DNA of 64,000 nt from Pantoea anthophila (GCF_006494375.1 NZ_VHIZ01000050.1:477256-541255), one strand, 5' to 3'. Positions 9,339-20,407 are shown, counted from the first letter of the stretch. The notes: generated by a model not told the origin, from the sequence alone. Translations and numbers: made by a program.

Positions 9339-10862
9339 ATGGCTTTCGCCTCACTTTACCCGCGTCAGCGGGTTCGCCTGCTGCTGGCTTTAATAACGGG
9401 TGCGTCTGGCACCCTCGCCTTCTCCCCCTACGATTTCTGGCCCGCCGCACTGCTGTCACTGTGCGGTTTACAGCTGCTGACCCTTAACCGTTCCACTCCG
9501 CAGGCCAGCGCCATCGGCTTTGTCTGGGGGCTGGGCCTGTTTGGCAGCGGCGTCAACTGGGTTTACGTCAGCATCGCCACTTTTGGCGGTATGCCCGGCC
9601 CGGTAAACGTGTTTATTGTGGCGCTGCTCGCCGCCTATCTGGCGCTCTATCCGGCCCTGTTTGCCGGTGTGCTGAACCGCCTGTGGCCTCGCACTTCGCT
9701 GTGGCGACTGGCGCTGGCCGCCCCGGCGCTGTGGCAGATCACCGAGTTTCTGCGCGGCTGGGTGCTGACCGGCTTTCCGTGGCTGCAGTTTGGTTACAGC
9801 CAGATCGACGGACCGCTGAAGGGTCTGGCACCGCTGGCGGGCGTTGAAACCCTGACCTTCCTGCTCATGGTTATCGCCGGGCTGCTGGCTTATGCCCTGC
9901 AGCAGCGCAATGTCAGAAGTCTGATCGCCGCGCTGCTGCTGCTGGCGCTGCCGTGGCCGTTGCGCTACCTCCAGTGGGTTGAGCCGATGCCCGAACGCAC
10001 CGTCGAGGTGGCGCTGGTTCAGGGCAACATTCCGCAATCCATGAAGTGGGACCCGCAGCAGCTGCTTAACACGCTGCGCATTTACACCGGCCTCAGTCAG
10101 CCGCTGATGGGCAAAGCGCCGATCATTATCTGGCCGGAGTCAGCGATAACCGATCTGGAAAGCAACCAGCAGCCCTTCCTGCGTTCGCTGGATGATGAGC
10201 TGCGTCAGCGCGGCAGTTCGCTGGTCACCGGTATTGTTGACTCCCGGCTGGAGCAGAACCGCTATCACGACTACAACACGGTCATCGTGCTGGGCGGCAA
10301 AGCGCCGTACAACTACTTCAGTGGCAACCGCTACCAGAAAAATCATCTGGTGCCGTTTGGTGAATTTGTGCCGCTGGCCGATCTGCTACGTCCGCTGGCT
10401 CCGTTCTTCGATTTACCGATGTCCGCGTTCAGCCGGGGCAACTATCTCCAGCCGCAGCTCAGCGTGGCGGGATATCACCTTACTACGGCGATCTGTTATG
10501 AGATCGTGCTGGGTGAACAGGTGCGGGCCAACTTCCATCCCGATACGAACTTCCTGCTGACCGTTTCTAATGATGCCTGGTTTGGTCACTCGATCGGCCC
10601 GTGGCAGCATTTCCAGATGGCGCGGATGCGGGCGCTGGAACTGGGTCGTCCGCTGTTGCGCAGCACTAACAATGGCGTCACGGCCGTGGTGGATGCGAAA
10701 GGCGATGTGGCGTCAATTCTGCCGCAGTTCACCCGCGATGTCCTGACCAGCAAAGTCACCCCGACCCAGGGGGAAACGCCCTACGCGAAGGCGGGCGTCT
10801 GGCCGGTGTGGTCTCTGACGCTGCTGGCTGCGGTGATTGCCCTGCTGCGTCGCCGTCGATAA
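9339..10862 (+). CDS. lnt: Lnt, apolipoprotein N-acyltransferase
   Basis: A 507-residue inner-membrane enzyme that adds the third acyl chain to lipoproteins. About six N-terminal membrane segments (residues 1-210) precede a periplasmic nitrilase domain, and one C-terminal helix ([11 protein letters not shown]) closes the protein. The catalytic triad is Glu267 (WPESAI), Lys334 ([11 protein letters not shown]) and Cys386 (AICYE), equivalent to E267-K335-C387 of E. coli. It is the last gene of the operon, followed by a 600-base gap. Confidence 0.96.
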   Translation: MAFASLYPRQRVRLLLALITGASGTLAFSPYDFWPAALLSLCGLQLLTLNRSTPQASAIGFVWGLGLFGSGVNWVYVSIATFGGMPGPVNVFIVALLAAYLALYPALFAGVLNRLWPRTSLWRLALAAPALWQITEFLRGWVLTGFPWLQFGYSQIDGPLKGLAPLAGVETLTFLLMVIAGLLAYALQQRNVRSLIAALLLLALPWPLRYLQWVEPMPERTVEVALVQGNIPQSMKWDPQQLLNTLRIYTGLSQPLMGKAPIIIWPESAITDLESNQQPFLRSLDDELRQRGSSLVTGIVDSRLEQNRYHDYNTVIVLGGKAPYNYFSGNRYQKNHLVPFGEFVPLADLLRPLAPFFDLPMSAFSRGNYLQPQLSVAGYHLTTAICYEIVLGEQVRANFHPDTNFLLTVSNDAWFGHSIGPWQHFQMARMRALELGRPLLRSTNNGVTAVVDAKGDVASILPQFTRDVLTSKVTPTQGETPYAKAGVWPVWSLTLLAAVIALLRRRR

Positions 10863-10900
10863 CCGCCTGGATGCCGCAAGGCCAGCGGTGAGCCCCAGCC

Positions 10901-11001
10901 AGCGCAGGGAACATGGTCAGGCAAAAACCGCCCTCTCAGCCCCCCACCCGCGTCGTTCATGACGCGGGTCGCTTTCCGCCTCTGCCCCTGTTCCCTGCGC
11001 T
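10901..11001. repeat. Palindromic interspersed repeat, copy A (about 100 bp)
   Basis: A 101-bp imperfect palindrome in the lnt-gltI gap. Its ends are perfect 13-base inverted repeats, AGCGCAGGGAACA at 10901-10913 and TGTTCCCTGCGCT at 10989-11001. A central 9-bp hairpin ACCCGCGTC/GACGCGGGT lies at 10946-10969. One arm, read on the minus strand, shares GGGAACAGGG-CAGA-G-GGAAAGCG-CCCGCG with the element at 50770, so this is a repeat family rather than a simple terminator. The remaining gap to gltI (11002-11461) is AT-rich; I saw no gene in it, only plausible but unproven promoter hexamers near 11311-11341. Confidence 0.65.
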
Positions 11002-11461
11002 TTTATCTGACGCTTTACTGCCAGATTCATCTGGCTTCGGGTGTGTCAGCATTCTGAGGCTTCGTTTTTTATTTTTTTCCCCCGATATAACTCACTCTCC
11101 TGACCGCATACTCTGCTGCCTTTCTCGCTCTTAACCGCTTTCTGGCACGATGATTGCTAAATATTTCAGTGTTTTTCACAAACAGGCTGATTGCAGGCGC
11201 TGACAGCGAGCCGGTTGCACCAAAACCATCCGCACCGCTGCACCGTTACCGCGCAGCGCGGGATATTTGCCTTTTTTTGGTGCGTATCACCTCGCAAAAC
11301 AGAAACTTTTTTGTTTCATTGCGTTAACAATCCGCTATGTTAGTGACTCTTCTGCGCCCGTTTTAAGCGCAGAAAGAGCCCGGACGCAGCAAATAACAGA
11401 CACAACATCATAATCAGCGCAGGTTATAGCCTGTGCCTTTTTCATACGAAGGAGTTGGAAC

Positions 11462-12358
11462 ATGCAACTACGCAAAGTGGCATTATCTCTTCTGCTGATC
11501 AGCGCAGCGGCGGGAGCGGCCCAGGCGGAAGATCTCAGCGGCACCCTGAAAAAGATCAATGACAATGGCGTTATTGTGGTCGGGCATCGCGAATCATCAG
11601 TTCCCTTTTCTTATTATGACAACCAGCAAAAAGTGGTGGGCTATTCACAGGCCTATTCCAACGCCATCGTGGACGCCATCAAAGCAAAACTGAACAAGCC
11701 GGATCTGCAGGTCAAGATGATCCCTATCACCTCTCAGAACCGTATTCCGCTGTTGCAGAACGGCACCTACGATTATGAGTGTGGCTCGACCACCAATAAC
11801 CTTGAGCGCCAGAAACAGGCAGCCTTCTCTGACACCATTTTTGTCATCGGCACCCGTCTGCTGGTGAAGAAAGGTGGCCCAATCAAAGATTTTGCTGATC
11901 TGAAAGGCAAAACTGTCGTTGTGACCTCCGGCACCACCTCTGAAGTGCTGCTGCATAAACTCAATGACGAGCAGAAAATGGATATGCGCATCATCAGCGC
12001 AAAAGATCACGGCGACTCTTTCCGCACCCTGGAAACCGGTCGTGCCGTGGCCTTTATGATGGATGACGCGCTGCTGGCTGGCGAACGCGCGAAAGCGAAA
12101 AAACCGGACAACTGGGAAATCTTAGGCACGCCGCAGTCCAAAGAGGCCTATGGCTGCATGCTGCGTAAAGATGATCCACAGTTCAAAGCCCTGGTGGATG
12201 AAACCATCGCTAAAGCCCAGACCTCCGGTCAGGCTGAAAAATGGTTCGACACCTGGTTTAAACAGCCGATTCCGCCTAAGAACCTGAACATGAACTTTGA
12301 ACTGTCTGAAGACATGAAAGCACTGTTCAAGACGCCGAACGATAAAGCACTGAATTAA
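11462..12358 (+). CDS. gltI: GltI, periplasmic glutamate/aspartate-binding protein
   Basis: A 298-residue type 3 solute-binding protein of the GltIJKL importer. A Sec signal peptide covers residues 1-22, with cleavage after AQA before EDLSG. The binding fold follows (VVGHRESSVPFSYYD, then LKGKTVVVTSGTTSE and the late YGCMLRKDDP). The start is preceded by GAAGGAG. It is separated from gltJ by 280 bases containing an ERIC element and a terminator, so the binding protein is probably made in excess over the membrane subunits. Confidence 0.96.
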   Translation: MQLRKVALSLLLISAAAGAAQAEDLSGTLKKINDNGVIVVGHRESSVPFSYYDNQQKVVGYSQAYSNAIVDAIKAKLNKPDLQVKMIPITSQNRIPLLQNGTYDYECGSTTNNLERQKQAAFSDTIFVIGTRLLVKKGGPIKDFADLKGKTVVVTSGTTSEVLLHKLNDEQKMDMRIISAKDHGDSFRTLETGRAVAFMMDDALLAGERAKAKKPDNWEILGTPQSKEAYGCMLRKDDPQFKALVDETIAKAQTSGQAEKWFDTWFKQPIPPKNLNMNFELSEDMKALFKTPNDKALN

Positions 12359-12365
12359 CAACAAA

Positions 12366-12491
12366 ATACCCAATGAATTTCAGGTTGCATTACGGTGGTC
12401 AGAGAGTGAATCCCGATGCGCTTACGCAGGTAAGTGATTCGCGTGAATCAACGCAGCCAGCAACATTGCAGCCTGAAAGACGGCGGGTATA
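12366..12491. repeat. ERIC element
   Basis: About 125 bp beginning ATACCCAATGAATTTCAG and ending GGCGGGTATA, with complementary ends. The core GTGAATCCCGATGCGCTTAC followed by GTAAGTGATTCGCGTGAAT resembles the classic enterobacterial repetitive intergenic consensus. It sits 8 bases after the gltI stop, inside the transcribed gltI-gltJ spacer, so it would be present in the gltI 3' UTR as a long hairpin. Confidence 0.85.
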
Positions 12492-12626
12492 ACAAGGGCG
12501 GCCCGGCTGCCCTCTCGATTGCTGAAACCGCGGCATGGACAGACAGACTGACACGGGTCGTTCCCCTGCGTCAGAAGATAAAACGCCGTTCATCAATCTT
12601 CAGGGTAGCTTCGCTACCCTTTTTTT
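12492..12626 (+). ncRNA. sroC: SroC-like RNA from the gltI 3' UTR
   Basis: In E. coli the gltI-gltJ spacer yields SroC, a processed 3' UTR fragment that sponges GcvB and ends at a terminator just before gltJ. Here the same spacer ends with a strong intrinsic terminator 12 bases before the gltJ ATG, so the arrangement is conserved. The 5' end is unknown and the ERIC insertion may lie inside or just upstream of the RNA. Called by position and terminator, not by sequence match. Confidence 0.5.
12602..12626 (+). terminator. Rho-independent terminator between gltI and gltJ
   Basis: The stem AGGGTAGC/GCTACCCT (12602-12609 and 12613-12620) with loop TTC is followed by seven T. It lies directly upstream of the gltJ ribosome binding site, so it partially attenuates transcription into gltJKL. 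Confidence 0.9.
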
Positions 12627-12638
12627 CCGGAGCTCGTT

Positions 12639-13379
12639 ATGGGTATCGATTGGAACTGGGGCATCTTTCTCGAACAGGCCCCGTTCGGTAACACGACCTA
12701 CCTTGGCTGGCTGTGGTCCGGTTTTCAGGTGACGATTGCCGTCTCCTGCTGCGCCTGGATTATTGCCTTCTTCGTGGGTTCATTTTTCGGCATTCTGCGC
12801 ACCGTGCCTAATCGCCTGCTGGCCACCATTGGCACCTGCTATGTCGAACTGTTTCGTAACATCCCGCTGATCGTCCAGTTCTTCTTCTGGTATCTGGTCG
12901 CGCCTGAACTGGTGGGCGAGAAGCTCGGCATGTGGTTTAAGTCGGAGCTGGATCCCAACATTCAGTTTTTCCTCTCCTCCATGATCTGTCTTGGCCTCTT
13001 TACCGCGGCCCGCGTCTGCGAGCAGGTCCGTGCTGCCATTCAGTCACTGCCGACCGGGCAGAAGAATGCGGGTCTGGCAATGGGATTAACCCTGCCGCAG
13101 ACCTACCGCTATGTGCTCCTGCCGAATGCGTATCGCGTGATTGTCCCGCCGATGACGTCGGAAATGCTGAACCTGGTCAAGAACTCGGCTATCGCCTCCA
13201 CCATTGGTCTGGTCGATATGGCCGCGCAGGCGGGCAAACTGCTCGACTATTCGGCCCACGCCTATGAGTCCTTTACCGCCATTACGCTCGCCTACGTCGC
13301 GATTAACCTGGTGATTATGTTGTTGATGAGTCTGGTCGAGCGCAAAGTCCGGCTGCCAGGCAATGCGGGAGGCAAGTAA
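12639..13379 (+). CDS. gltJ: GltJ, glutamate/aspartate ABC transporter permease
   Basis: A 246-residue inner-membrane permease of the amino-acid (HisMQ) type with about five membrane segments. The cytoplasmic EAA-like loop reads [20 protein letters not shown] and is followed by the conserved [12 protein letters not shown]. It partners with GltK in the membrane channel of the GltIJKL importer. Its TAATG stop overlaps the gltK start by one base, so the two subunits are translationally coupled. Confidence 0.96.
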   Translation: MGIDWNWGIFLEQAPFGNTTYLGWLWSGFQVTIAVSCCAWIIAFFVGSFFGILRTVPNRLLATIGTCYVELFRNIPLIVQFFFWYLVAPELVGEKLGMWFKSELDPNIQFFLSSMICLGLFTAARVCEQVRAAIQSLPTGQKNAGLAMGLTLPQTYRYVLLPNAYRVIVPPMTSEMLNLVKNSAIASTIGLVDMAAQAGKLLDYSAHAYESFTAITLAYVAINLVIMLLMSLVERKVRLPGNAGGK

Positions 13380-14056
13380 TGTACGAGTTTGACTGGAGTT
13401 CCATTGCTCCCAGCCTGCCCTATCTGCTCAACGGCCTGGTGATTACGTTTAAAATCACCCTGACCGCCGTGGTCTTCGGGATTCTGTGGGGCACGCTGCT
13501 GGCGGTAATGCGTCTGTCGAGCTTTAAGCCGATCAGCTGGTTCGCCAAAATTTATGTCAACCTGTTCCGCTCCGTGCCGCTGGTGATGGTGCTGCTCTGG
13601 TTCTATCTGGTGGTGCCGAGTTTTCTGCAGCAGGTGCTGGGGCTATCGCCCAAAACCGATATCCGGCTGATTTCAGCCATGGTCGCTTTCTCGCTGTTTG
13701 AAGCGGCTTACTACTCTGAAATTATTCGCGCCGGCATCATCAGTATCTCACGCGGCCAGGGTAACGCCGCGCTGGCGCTCGGCATGACGCCGTGGCAGTC
13801 GATGAGACTGATCATCCTGCCGCAGGCGTTTCGCGCCATGGTTCCGCTGTTACTGACCCAGGGTATCGTGCTGTTCCAGGATACCTCACTGGTCTATGTC
13901 TTAAGCCTGGCGGACTTCTTCCGCACCGCGTCCACCATTGGTGAGCGCGACGGGACCCAGGTGGAGATGGTTCTGTTTGCCGGTCTGGTCTACTTCGTGA
14001 TCAGCCTGAGTGCATCGCTGTTGGTCAGCTATCTGAAAAGAAAAAGGACGGTTTAA
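13379..14056 (+). CDS. gltK: GltK, glutamate/aspartate ABC transporter permease
   Basis: A 225-residue inner-membrane permease paralogous to GltJ (E. coli GltK is 224). The EAA loop reads [20 protein letters not shown], followed by [15 protein letters not shown]. It starts within the gltJ stop and is followed by gltL with no intergenic bases. Confidence 0.96.
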   Translation: MYEFDWSSIAPSLPYLLNGLVITFKITLTAVVFGILWGTLLAVMRLSSFKPISWFAKIYVNLFRSVPLVMVLLWFYLVVPSFLQQVLGLSPKTDIRLISAMVAFSLFEAAYYSEIIRAGIISISRGQGNAALALGMTPWQSMRLIILPQAFRAMVPLLLTQGIVLFQDTSLVYVLSLADFFRTASTIGERDGTQVEMVLFAGLVYFVISLSASLLVSYLKRKRTV

Positions 14057-14782
14057 ATGATTAGCCTGAAAAATGTTTCTAAGTGGTATGGTCACTTTCA
14101 GGTGCTGACCGACTGCTCAACCGAGGTCAAAACCGGTGAAGTGGTGGTGGTGTGCGGGCCGTCCGGCTCCGGTAAATCGACGCTGATCAAAACGGTTAAC
14201 GGACTTGAGCCGATCCAGCAGGGTGTGATTGCGGTGAATGGCACCGAGGTGAACAACAAAAAAACCAACCTGGCGCAGCTTCGCAGTCAGGTTGGCATGG
14301 TATTTCAGCACTTCGAACTCTTCCCTCACCTGAGCATTATCAACAATCTGGTGCTGGCGCAGGTGAAAGTGCTGAAGCGCGACAAAGCGGCAGCACGGGA
14401 GAAGGGGCTGAAACTGCTGAAGCGAGTGGGTCTGGCCGCGCATGCTGAGAAGTTTCCCGGTCAGCTTTCCGGGGGCCAGCAGCAGCGTGTGGCGATTGCG
14501 CGGGCACTCTGCATGGACCCCATCGCGATGCTGTTTGATGAGCCGACCTCCGCACTGGACCCGGAAATGATCAATGAGGTGCTGGATGTCATGGTCGAGC
14601 TGGCCCAGGAGGGGATGACAATGATGGTGGTAACCCATGAGATGGGCTTCGCCCGCAAGGTAGCCAATCGCGTCATCTTTATGGATGAAGGGAAAATTAT
14701 CGAAGACACCAATAAAGATGACTTCTTTAATAATCCGCAGTCTGACCGCGCCAAAGATTTCCTCGCCAAAATCCTGCACTAA
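14057..14782 (+). CDS. gltL: GltL, glutamate/aspartate ABC transporter ATPase
   Basis: A 241-residue ABC ATPase energising glutamate/aspartate uptake. Walker A is GPSGSGKST (about residues 36-44), the Q-loop lies in [11 protein letters not shown], the signature is [15 protein letters not shown], Walker B is [13 protein letters not shown], and the switch histidine is in VVTHEM. It begins the base after the gltK stop. It is the last gene of the operon and converges on ybeL; E. coli rihA, normally next, is missing. Confidence 0.97.
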   Translation: MISLKNVSKWYGHFQVLTDCSTEVKTGEVVVVCGPSGSGKSTLIKTVNGLEPIQQGVIAVNGTEVNNKKTNLAQLRSQVGMVFQHFELFPHLSIINNLVLAQVKVLKRDKAAAREKGLKLLKRVGLAAHAEKFPGQLSGGQQQRVAIARALCMDPIAMLFDEPTSALDPEMINEVLDVMVELAQEGMTMMVVTHEMGFARKVANRVIFMDEGKIIEDTNKDDFFNNPQSDRAKDFLAKILH

Positions 14783-14795
14783 TCCCGGCCATTAT

Positions 14796-14818
14796 GCGGG
14801 TCACCACCGGTGGCCCGC
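14796..14818. terminator. Shared hairpin between gltL and ybeL
   Basis: A 10-bp stem GCGGGTCACC/GGTGGCCCGC with one G-U pair and loop ACC sits between the convergent stops of gltL and ybeL. There is no T tract on either strand, so it may be a weak bidirectional terminator or an mRNA end stabiliser. Confidence 0.5.
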
Positions 14819-14839
14819 CTCACGCATGCGATGACGCTA

Positions 14840-15322
14840 TCAGGGTTCAAAAGGCTGACGCTGAAACTGATCGTGGCCGCACTCCGGACAGCGTGACAGC
14901 GTTTCAGGCGTGTAGATTGCCCGGGTAAACTGGCACTTTTCACACACCAGATTCCCCAGCCCCACCACTTCCCCGCTCTGATAGACCCCATGATGATGCA
15001 GATCCTGGAAGACCTCGCGCCACTCCAGCTGACTCTTATCGGTAATATCTGCCAGCTCTTTCCAGACGCTCTCACGGATGATGCGCATAAAGAGCGAGTC
15101 TGCGACCGGTTCTTCGACGTCGCTATAGCTGCGCGCAAACTCTTCCAGATCGCGTCGGACCGCGCGCAGTACCTGATCAATCTCCTCTTCCGTCATATCG
15201 TTGCGCGCCAGCAGCTGGCTTCGCCGTCCGTCAATCAGCGCATCCGGGTTACGATCGCCCTGACGCAGACGGTCGGTCAGTACGGCTAACGACTCGCGAT
15301 ATTCCTGAGCCACTTTATTCAT
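14840..15322 (-). CDS. ybeL: YbeL, DUF1451 zinc-ribbon protein
   Basis: A 160-residue cytoplasmic protein of unknown function. The N-terminal three quarters are charged and helical (EEIDQVLRAVRRDLEEFARS). The C-terminus carries two CxxC knuckles, CEKC and CPEC, forming a rubredoxin-like zinc ribbon. The start is preceded by AAGGAGAACAAA on its strand. It lies between gltL and leuS as in E. coli and is divergent from leuS. Confidence 0.93.
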   Translation of the reverse strand: MNKVAQEYRESLAVLTDRLRQGDRNPDALIDGRRSQLLARNDMTEEEIDQVLRAVRRDLEEFARSYSDVEEPVADSLFMRIIRESVWKELADITDKSQLEWREVFQDLHHHGVYQSGEVVGLGNLVCEKCQFTRAIYTPETLSRCPECGHDQFQRQPFEP

Positions 15323-15464
15323 TTTGTTCTCCTTTTATGCAGACTCTCGCTGAATTAAGTTTAGTCGCAATGTTGCTTTTGCCGTGTCGTCTGTACAGGG
15401 AATTACAAAAGGGTGAAGGTTCTGACGCTTTCGGCAGAAATCGCGCCAGCAAAAGTGGGAAGTG

Positions 15465-15493
15465 TTGTTGATATGCGGCCTTATGGGTATGCT
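15465..15493 (+). promoter_or_regulatory. Candidate leuS promoter
   Basis: TTGTTG (15465-15470) and TATGCT (15488-15493) are 17 bases apart, placing a transcription start about 45 bases before the leuS ATG. Inferred from hexamers only. Confidence 0.5.
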
Positions 15494-15545
15494 ATGCGGA
15501 TCTTAAAGCCAGAAAAATGTTATTCACAAAGGACCACAGGCAGCC

Positions 15546-18128
15546 ATGCAAGAGCAATACCGCCCGGAAGAGATTGAATCCCGTGTGCAGCAACACTGGG
15601 ATGAAAACGAAACGTTTAAAGTGACTGAGCAGGAAGGTAAAGAGAAATATTACTGCCTTTCAATGTTGCCCTATCCTTCTGGGCGCCTGCACATGGGCCA
15701 CGTTCGTAACTACACCATCGGCGACGTAATCGCGCGTTATCAGCGTATGCTCGGCAAAAACGTACTCCAGCCGATTGGCTGGGATGCTTTCGGCCTGCCT
15801 GCAGAAGGCGCGGCGGTGAAGAACAACACCGCGCCGGCCCCGTGGACCTACGACAACATCGCCTACATGAAGAACCAGCTTAAACTGCTGGGCTTTGGCT
15901 ATGACTGGAGCCGTGAACTGGCGACCTGCCAGCCTGAGTATTACCGCTGGGAACAGTGGTTCTTCACCAAACTCTATGAAAAAGGCCTGGTCTATAAAAA
16001 AACCTCGGCGGTGAACTGGTGCCCGAACGATCAGACCGTACTGGCTAACGAGCAGGTGATCGACGGCTGCTGCTGGCGCTGCGACACTAAAGTTGAGCGC
16101 AAAGAGATCCCGCAGTGGTTCATTAAAATCACCGATTATGCGGAAGAGCTGCTGAACGACCTGGATACGCTGGACGAGTGGCCTGAGCAGGTCAAAACCA
16201 TGCAGCGTAACTGGATTGGTCGCTCAGAAGGCGTTGAAATCACCTTCGACGTGGCTGACAGCGAAGAGAAAGTCACTGTCTACACCACCCGCCCGGATAC
16301 TTTTATCGGCGCCACCTATGTGGCCGTGGCCGCAGGCCATCCGCTGGCGACTCAGGCGTCGGTGAACAATCCGGCGCTGGCCGACTTTATCGCTGAATGC
16401 CGCAACACCAAAGTGGCTGAAGCCGATATGGCGACCATGGAGAAGAAAGGCATGGCGACCGGCCTCTCGGTTGTCCACCCGCTGACCGGCGAACACCTGC
16501 CTGTCTGGGTCGCTAACTTCGTCCTGATGGAATATGGCACGGGTGCCGTGATGGCGGTTCCGGCGCACGACCAGCGCGACTGGGAGTTTGCCACTAAATA
16601 TGACCTGCCCATTAAGCCGGTTGTCCTTAACCTGGATGGCAGCATTCCTGACGTCAGCGCGGCGGCGATGACCGACAAAGGCGCCCTGTTCAACTCTGGC
16701 GAATTTAACAGTCTGGATCATGCGGCCGGTTTTAACGCCATCGCAGATACCCTGGCGGCCAAAGGCGTGGGCGTGCGTAAAGTGAACTACCGTCTGCGCG
16801 ACTGGGGCGTTTCCCGTCAGCGCTACTGGGGTGCGCCTATCCCGATGGTCACGCTGGAAGATGGCACCGTAATGCCTGCACCAGAAGATCAGCTGCCGGT
16901 GATCCTGCCGGAAGATGTGGTGATGGATGGCATTACCAGCCCGATCAAAGCGGATCCGGAGTGGGCAAAAACTACGGTAAATGGCCAGCCTGCGCTGCGC
17001 GAAACCGATACCTTTGACACCTTCATGGAGTCCTCCTGGTACTACGCACGTTACACCTGTGCCGACTACAAAGAGGGTATGCTGGACCCGGCTGCAGCGA
17101 ACTACTGGCTGCCGGTCGATCAGTATGTCGGCGGTATCGAGCACGCCATCATGCACCTGATGTATTTCCGCTTCTTCCACAAGCTGCTGCGTGATGCGGG
17201 CCTGGTGAACTCCAGCGAGCCGGCTAAACGCCTGCTGTGCCAGGGTATGGTGCTGGCTGATGCCTTCTACTACCTCGGCGACAACGGCGAACGCAACTGG
17301 GTTTCACCGGTTGACGTTGAGGTTGAGCGTGACGAGAAAGGCCGCATCGTGAAGGCCGTGGATAAGCAGGGTCGCGAGGTGATCTACGCGGGCATGAGCA
17401 AAATGTCGAAGTCGAAAAACAACGGCATCGACCCACAGCTGATGGTTGAGCGTTACGGCGCGGATACCGTGCGTCTGTTTATGATGTTTGCCTCACCGGC
17501 GGATATGACGCTGGAGTGGCAGGAGTCTGGCGTTGAAGGCGCAAACCGCTTCCTGAAGCGTGTCTGGAAACTGGTCTACGAGCACACCCAGCTGGGTGCG
17601 ACCGTGGCACTGGACGTGGAGAGCCTGAACGATGAGCAGAAATCGCTGCGTCGCGACCTGCACAAAACCATCGCCAAAGTAGCCGATGATATTGGCCGTC
17701 GTCAGACCTTCAACACCGCTATCGCGGCGATTATGGAGCTGATGAATAAACTGGCCCGCGCGCCGCAGGAAAGCGAGCAGGATCGCGCCCTGATGCAGGA
17801 AGCGCTGCTGGCGGTCGTTCGTCTGCTCTATCCGTTTACCCCGCACGCCAGCTACGTTCTGTGGCAGACGCTGGGTGGCGAAGGCTCCATTGATGAAGCG
17901 ACCTGGCCGGTTGCGGATGAAGCCGCTATGGTTGAAGATTCACTGCTGGTTGTGGTGCAGGTCAACGGCAAAGTGCGTGGCAAGATCACCGTCGCCGCCG
18001 ATGCAACACAGGAACAGGTTCAGGCACGCGCTGCCCAGGAGCATCTGGTGGCGAAATACCTGGACGGTGTGACTATCCGTAAAGTCATTTATGTACCGGG
18101 CAAACTGCTTAACCTGGTCGTAGGTTAA
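15546..18128 (+). CDS. leuS: LeuS, leucyl-tRNA synthetase
   Basis: An 860-residue class Ia aminoacyl-tRNA synthetase, exactly the E. coli length. The HIGH-like motif is [12 protein letters not shown] near residues 49-60. An editing (CP1) insertion spans about residues 220-415 ([35 protein letters not shown]), and the KMSKS loop is in [13 protein letters not shown] near residue 620. The start is preceded by AAGGACCACAGGCAGCC. It leads the leuS-lptE-holA-nadD transcription unit. Confidence 0.98.
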   Translation: MQEQYRPEEIESRVQQHWDENETFKVTEQEGKEKYYCLSMLPYPSGRLHMGHVRNYTIGDVIARYQRMLGKNVLQPIGWDAFGLPAEGAAVKNNTAPAPWTYDNIAYMKNQLKLLGFGYDWSRELATCQPEYYRWEQWFFTKLYEKGLVYKKTSAVNWCPNDQTVLANEQVIDGCCWRCDTKVERKEIPQWFIKITDYAEELLNDLDTLDEWPEQVKTMQRNWIGRSEGVEITFDVADSEEKVTVYTTRPDTFIGATYVAVAAGHPLATQASVNNPALADFIAECRNTKVAEADMATMEKKGMATGLSVVHPLTGEHLPVWVANFVLMEYGTGAVMAVPAHDQRDWEFATKYDLPIKPVVLNLDGSIPDVSAAAMTDKGALFNSGEFNSLDHAAGFNAIADTLAAKGVGVRKVNYRLRDWGVSRQRYWGAPIPMVTLEDGTVMPAPEDQLPVILPEDVVMDGITSPIKADPEWAKTTVNGQPALRETDTFDTFMESSWYYARYTCADYKEGMLDPAAANYWLPVDQYVGGIEHAIMHLMYFRFFHKLLRDAGLVNSSEPAKRLLCQGMVLADAFYYLGDNGERNWVSPVDVEVERDEKGRIVKAVDKQGREVIYAGMSKMSKSKNNGIDPQLMVERYGADTVRLFMMFASPADMTLEWQESGVEGANRFLKRVWKLVYEHTQLGATVALDVESLNDEQKSLRRDLHKTIAKVADDIGRRQTFNTAIAAIMELMNKLARAPQESEQDRALMQEALLAVVRLLYPFTPHASYVLWQTLGGEGSIDEATWPVADEAAMVEDSLLVVVQVNGKVRGKITVAADATQEQVQARAAQEHLVAKYLDGVTIRKVIYVPGKLLNLVVG

Positions 18129-18142
18129 GTTCAGGAGGAACT

Positions 18143-18742
18143 GTGCGACATCCGATTATCAGGCTGTTTGTCATGCTGGCGGTGGTCATTACCGCCGGCT
18201 GTGGTTTTCATCCGCGTGGCACCACACAGGTGCCCAGCGAACTGAAAACCCTGATTGTTTCAACCGGCGATCCTTATGGACCCCTTGCGCGTACTGTGCG
18301 TCAGCAGCTGCGTATCAACGATGTCACTATTGTTGAAGACACTAAACAGAACCGCACCGATATTCCGACGCTGCGTCTGGGTCCTGAGGTGTCGGGGCGT
18401 AACACCGCCTCGGTCTTTATCAGCGGCACCTCTGCGGAGTATCAGCTGGTCATGACGCTAACAGCGCAGGTCCTGCTGCCGGGCAAAGGCATCTACCCAA
18501 TCAGCACCACGGTCTATCGTTCATTCTTCGATAACCCGAACGCGGCGCTGGCAAAAGATGCCGAGCAGGATCTGATTACACAGGAGATGCGTCAGCGTGC
18601 GGCCGAACAGCTGATACGTAAGCTGCTGACCGTGCATGCCGCACAGATCAACAACAAAGAGACCTTACCGGCGTCCGTGATTCCGGTGCCGGGCCAGGTT
18701 TCAAAGGAAGCGCCCACTTCCTCTGCCACCAGTCTGCAATGA
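18143..18742 (+). CDS. lptE: LptE, LPS-assembly lipoprotein
   Basis: A 199-residue outer-membrane lipoprotein that plugs and assembles LptD for lipopolysaccharide insertion. The signal peptide ends in the lipobox ITAGC, with the lipidated cysteine at residue 20, followed by the conserved [11 protein letters not shown]. The start is GTG at 18143, 5 bases after AGGAGG. It overlaps holA by 4 bases. The C-terminal 30 residues are proline- and serine-rich. Confidence 0.95.
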   Translation: MRHPIIRLFVMLAVVITAGCGFHPRGTTQVPSELKTLIVSTGDPYGPLARTVRQQLRINDVTIVEDTKQNRTDIPTLRLGPEVSGRNTASVFISGTSAEYQLVMTLTAQVLLPGKGIYPISTTVYRSFFDNPNAALAKDAEQDLITQEMRQRAAEQLIRKLLTVHAAQINNKETLPASVIPVPGQVSKEAPTSSATSLQ

Positions 18743-19770
18743 TCAGGATTTATCCTGAGCAACTCAGCGCGCAGCTCCGTGAGGGGCTGCGCGCCTGTTA
18801 TTTATTAACCGGAAACGAACCGCTGCTGTTGCAGGAGAGTGCCGACGCCATTCGCGCCGCCGCAACCGCGCAGGGATTCCAAGAACATTTCAGTTTTACG
18901 CTGGATGCGCAGACCGACTGGGAAAGCCTGTTTGTCAGCTGCCAGTCACTGAGTCTGTTTGCCCAGCGTCAGACCCTCACGCTGCAATTCCCCGACAATG
19001 GCCCTAACGCCGCAATGGCTGAGCAGCTGGTTAAGCTGTCACAGCTGCTGCACGCCGATATCCTGCTGGTCTGCCGGATGGCAAAACTGACCCGCGCGCA
19101 GGAAAACAGCGCCTGGTTTAAAGCGCTGTCCGCCTCTGCGGTCATGGTGCCCTGCCAGACGCCAGAGCAGGCGCAACTGCCCCGCTGGGTGGTAAATCGG
19201 GCCAGAGCGCTGAAGCTGTCTGTGGATGACGCCGCCGTGCAGCTGCTCTGTTACTGCTACGAAGGCAATCTGCTGGCGCTTGCTCAGGCGCTGGAGCGGC
19301 TCTCACTGCAGTGGCCTGACGGCAAACTGACACTGCCGCGGGTGGAAGAGGCAGTCAGCGATGCAGCGCACTTCACCCCTTTCCACTGGGTGGATGCGTT
19401 ACTGGCAGGCAAAAGCCGCCGCGCCCTGCATATCCTCCATCAGCTGGAGAAAGAGGAGAGCGAGGTGGTGATTCTGCTGCGTACGCTGCAGCGCGATATG
19501 CTGACGCTGCTGCATCTGCAACGTCATCAGGCACAGCAGCCGTTGCGCACGCTGATGGATCAGCAGCGGATCTGGCAGAATCGCCGCGCGCTGTTTACCG
19601 AGGCGCTGCAGCGACTCGACGCTGCCCGTCTGCAGCGCGCGATCCATCTGCTGAGTCAGATTGAGGTGACGCTGAAGCAGGATTATGGACAGCCGGTGTG
19701 GCCTCAGTTACAGACCCTGACGCTGCTGCTCAGCAGCCGGGCTTTTCCGACGAGTTTTGCGCATGTCTGA
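18739..19770 (+). CDS. holA: HolA, DNA polymerase III delta subunit
   Basis: A 343-residue clamp-loader subunit (E. coli 343) that opens the beta sliding clamp. The N-terminus [25 protein letters not shown] leads into an AAA-type fold without a functional Walker A, as expected for delta, with the clamp-binding region near SLSLFAQRQ (residues 70-80). It overlaps lptE by 4 bases and nadD by 8 bases, so the three genes are likely translationally coupled. Confidence 0.95.
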   Translation: MIRIYPEQLSAQLREGLRACYLLTGNEPLLLQESADAIRAAATAQGFQEHFSFTLDAQTDWESLFVSCQSLSLFAQRQTLTLQFPDNGPNAAMAEQLVKLSQLLHADILLVCRMAKLTRAQENSAWFKALSASAVMVPCQTPEQAQLPRWVVNRARALKLSVDDAAVQLLCYCYEGNLLALAQALERLSLQWPDGKLTLPRVEEAVSDAAHFTPFHWVDALLAGKSRRALHILHQLEKEESEVVILLRTLQRDMLTLLHLQRHQAQQPLRTLMDQQRIWQNRRALFTEALQRLDAARLQRAIHLLSQIEVTLKQDYGQPVWPQLQTLTLLLSSRAFPTSFAHV

Positions 19771-20407
19771 GTTGCAGGCGCTGTTTGGCGGCACGTTCGA
19801 TCCGATTCATTTCGGCCATCTGCGGCCTGTCGAAGCGCTGGCGCAGCAGACCGGTCTGCAGCGCGTGACGCTGCTGCCCAATAATGTCCCTCCCCATCGT
19901 CCACAGCCGGAAGCCAGTGCGGCCCAGCGGGTCGACATGCTGCGCTGTGCTATCGCCGGTTTGCCGCTGTTTGATATTGATACCCGTGAGCTGGCGCGCG
20001 ATACGCCCTCCTGGACCGTGACAACCCTGGAGGCCTGGCGCGCCGAACGCGGTGTCGCCCAGCCGCTGGGATTTATCATTGGTCAGGACTCCTTACTGAG
20101 CTTAGCCAGCTGGCATCGCTGGCAGGATCTGCTGTCACTCTGTCATCTGCTGGTGTGCCAGCGGCCGGGCTATGCCACGCGCTTTGAGGCGCCAGAGATG
20201 CAGCAGTGGCTCAATGAACACCTCGCCGGCGATATCCGGCAGCTGCACCAGCAGCCTGCGGGCCATATCTGGCTGGCAGACACGCCGCTGTATAACATTT
20301 CGGCAACCGAAATCCGCCGCCGCCGCCATCAGAACCTGCCCTGCGACGACCTGTTGCCCCCGGCGGTGATCGACTATATCGACCGCGAAGGCTTATATCG
20401 CGACTGA
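19763..20407 (+). CDS. nadD: NadD, nicotinate-nucleotide adenylyltransferase
   Basis: A 214-residue enzyme adenylating nicotinate mononucleotide to deamido-NAD. The nucleotidyltransferase motif [12 protein letters not shown] is at about residues 8-19, and the second ATP motif [10 protein letters not shown] lies near residues 176-185. The ATG at 19763 is preferred over an upstream TTG because it matches the usual N-terminus. It overlaps holA. The cobC phosphatase gene found next to it in E. coli is absent. Confidence 0.95.
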   Translation: MSELQALFGGTFDPIHFGHLRPVEALAQQTGLQRVTLLPNNVPPHRPQPEASAAQRVDMLRCAIAGLPLFDIDTRELARDTPSWTVTTLEAWRAERGVAQPLGFIIGQDSLLSLASWHRWQDLLSLCHLLVCQRPGYATRFEAPEMQQWLNEHLAGDIRQLHQQPAGHIWLADTPLYNISATEIRRRRHQNLPCDDLLPPAVIDYIDREGLYRD

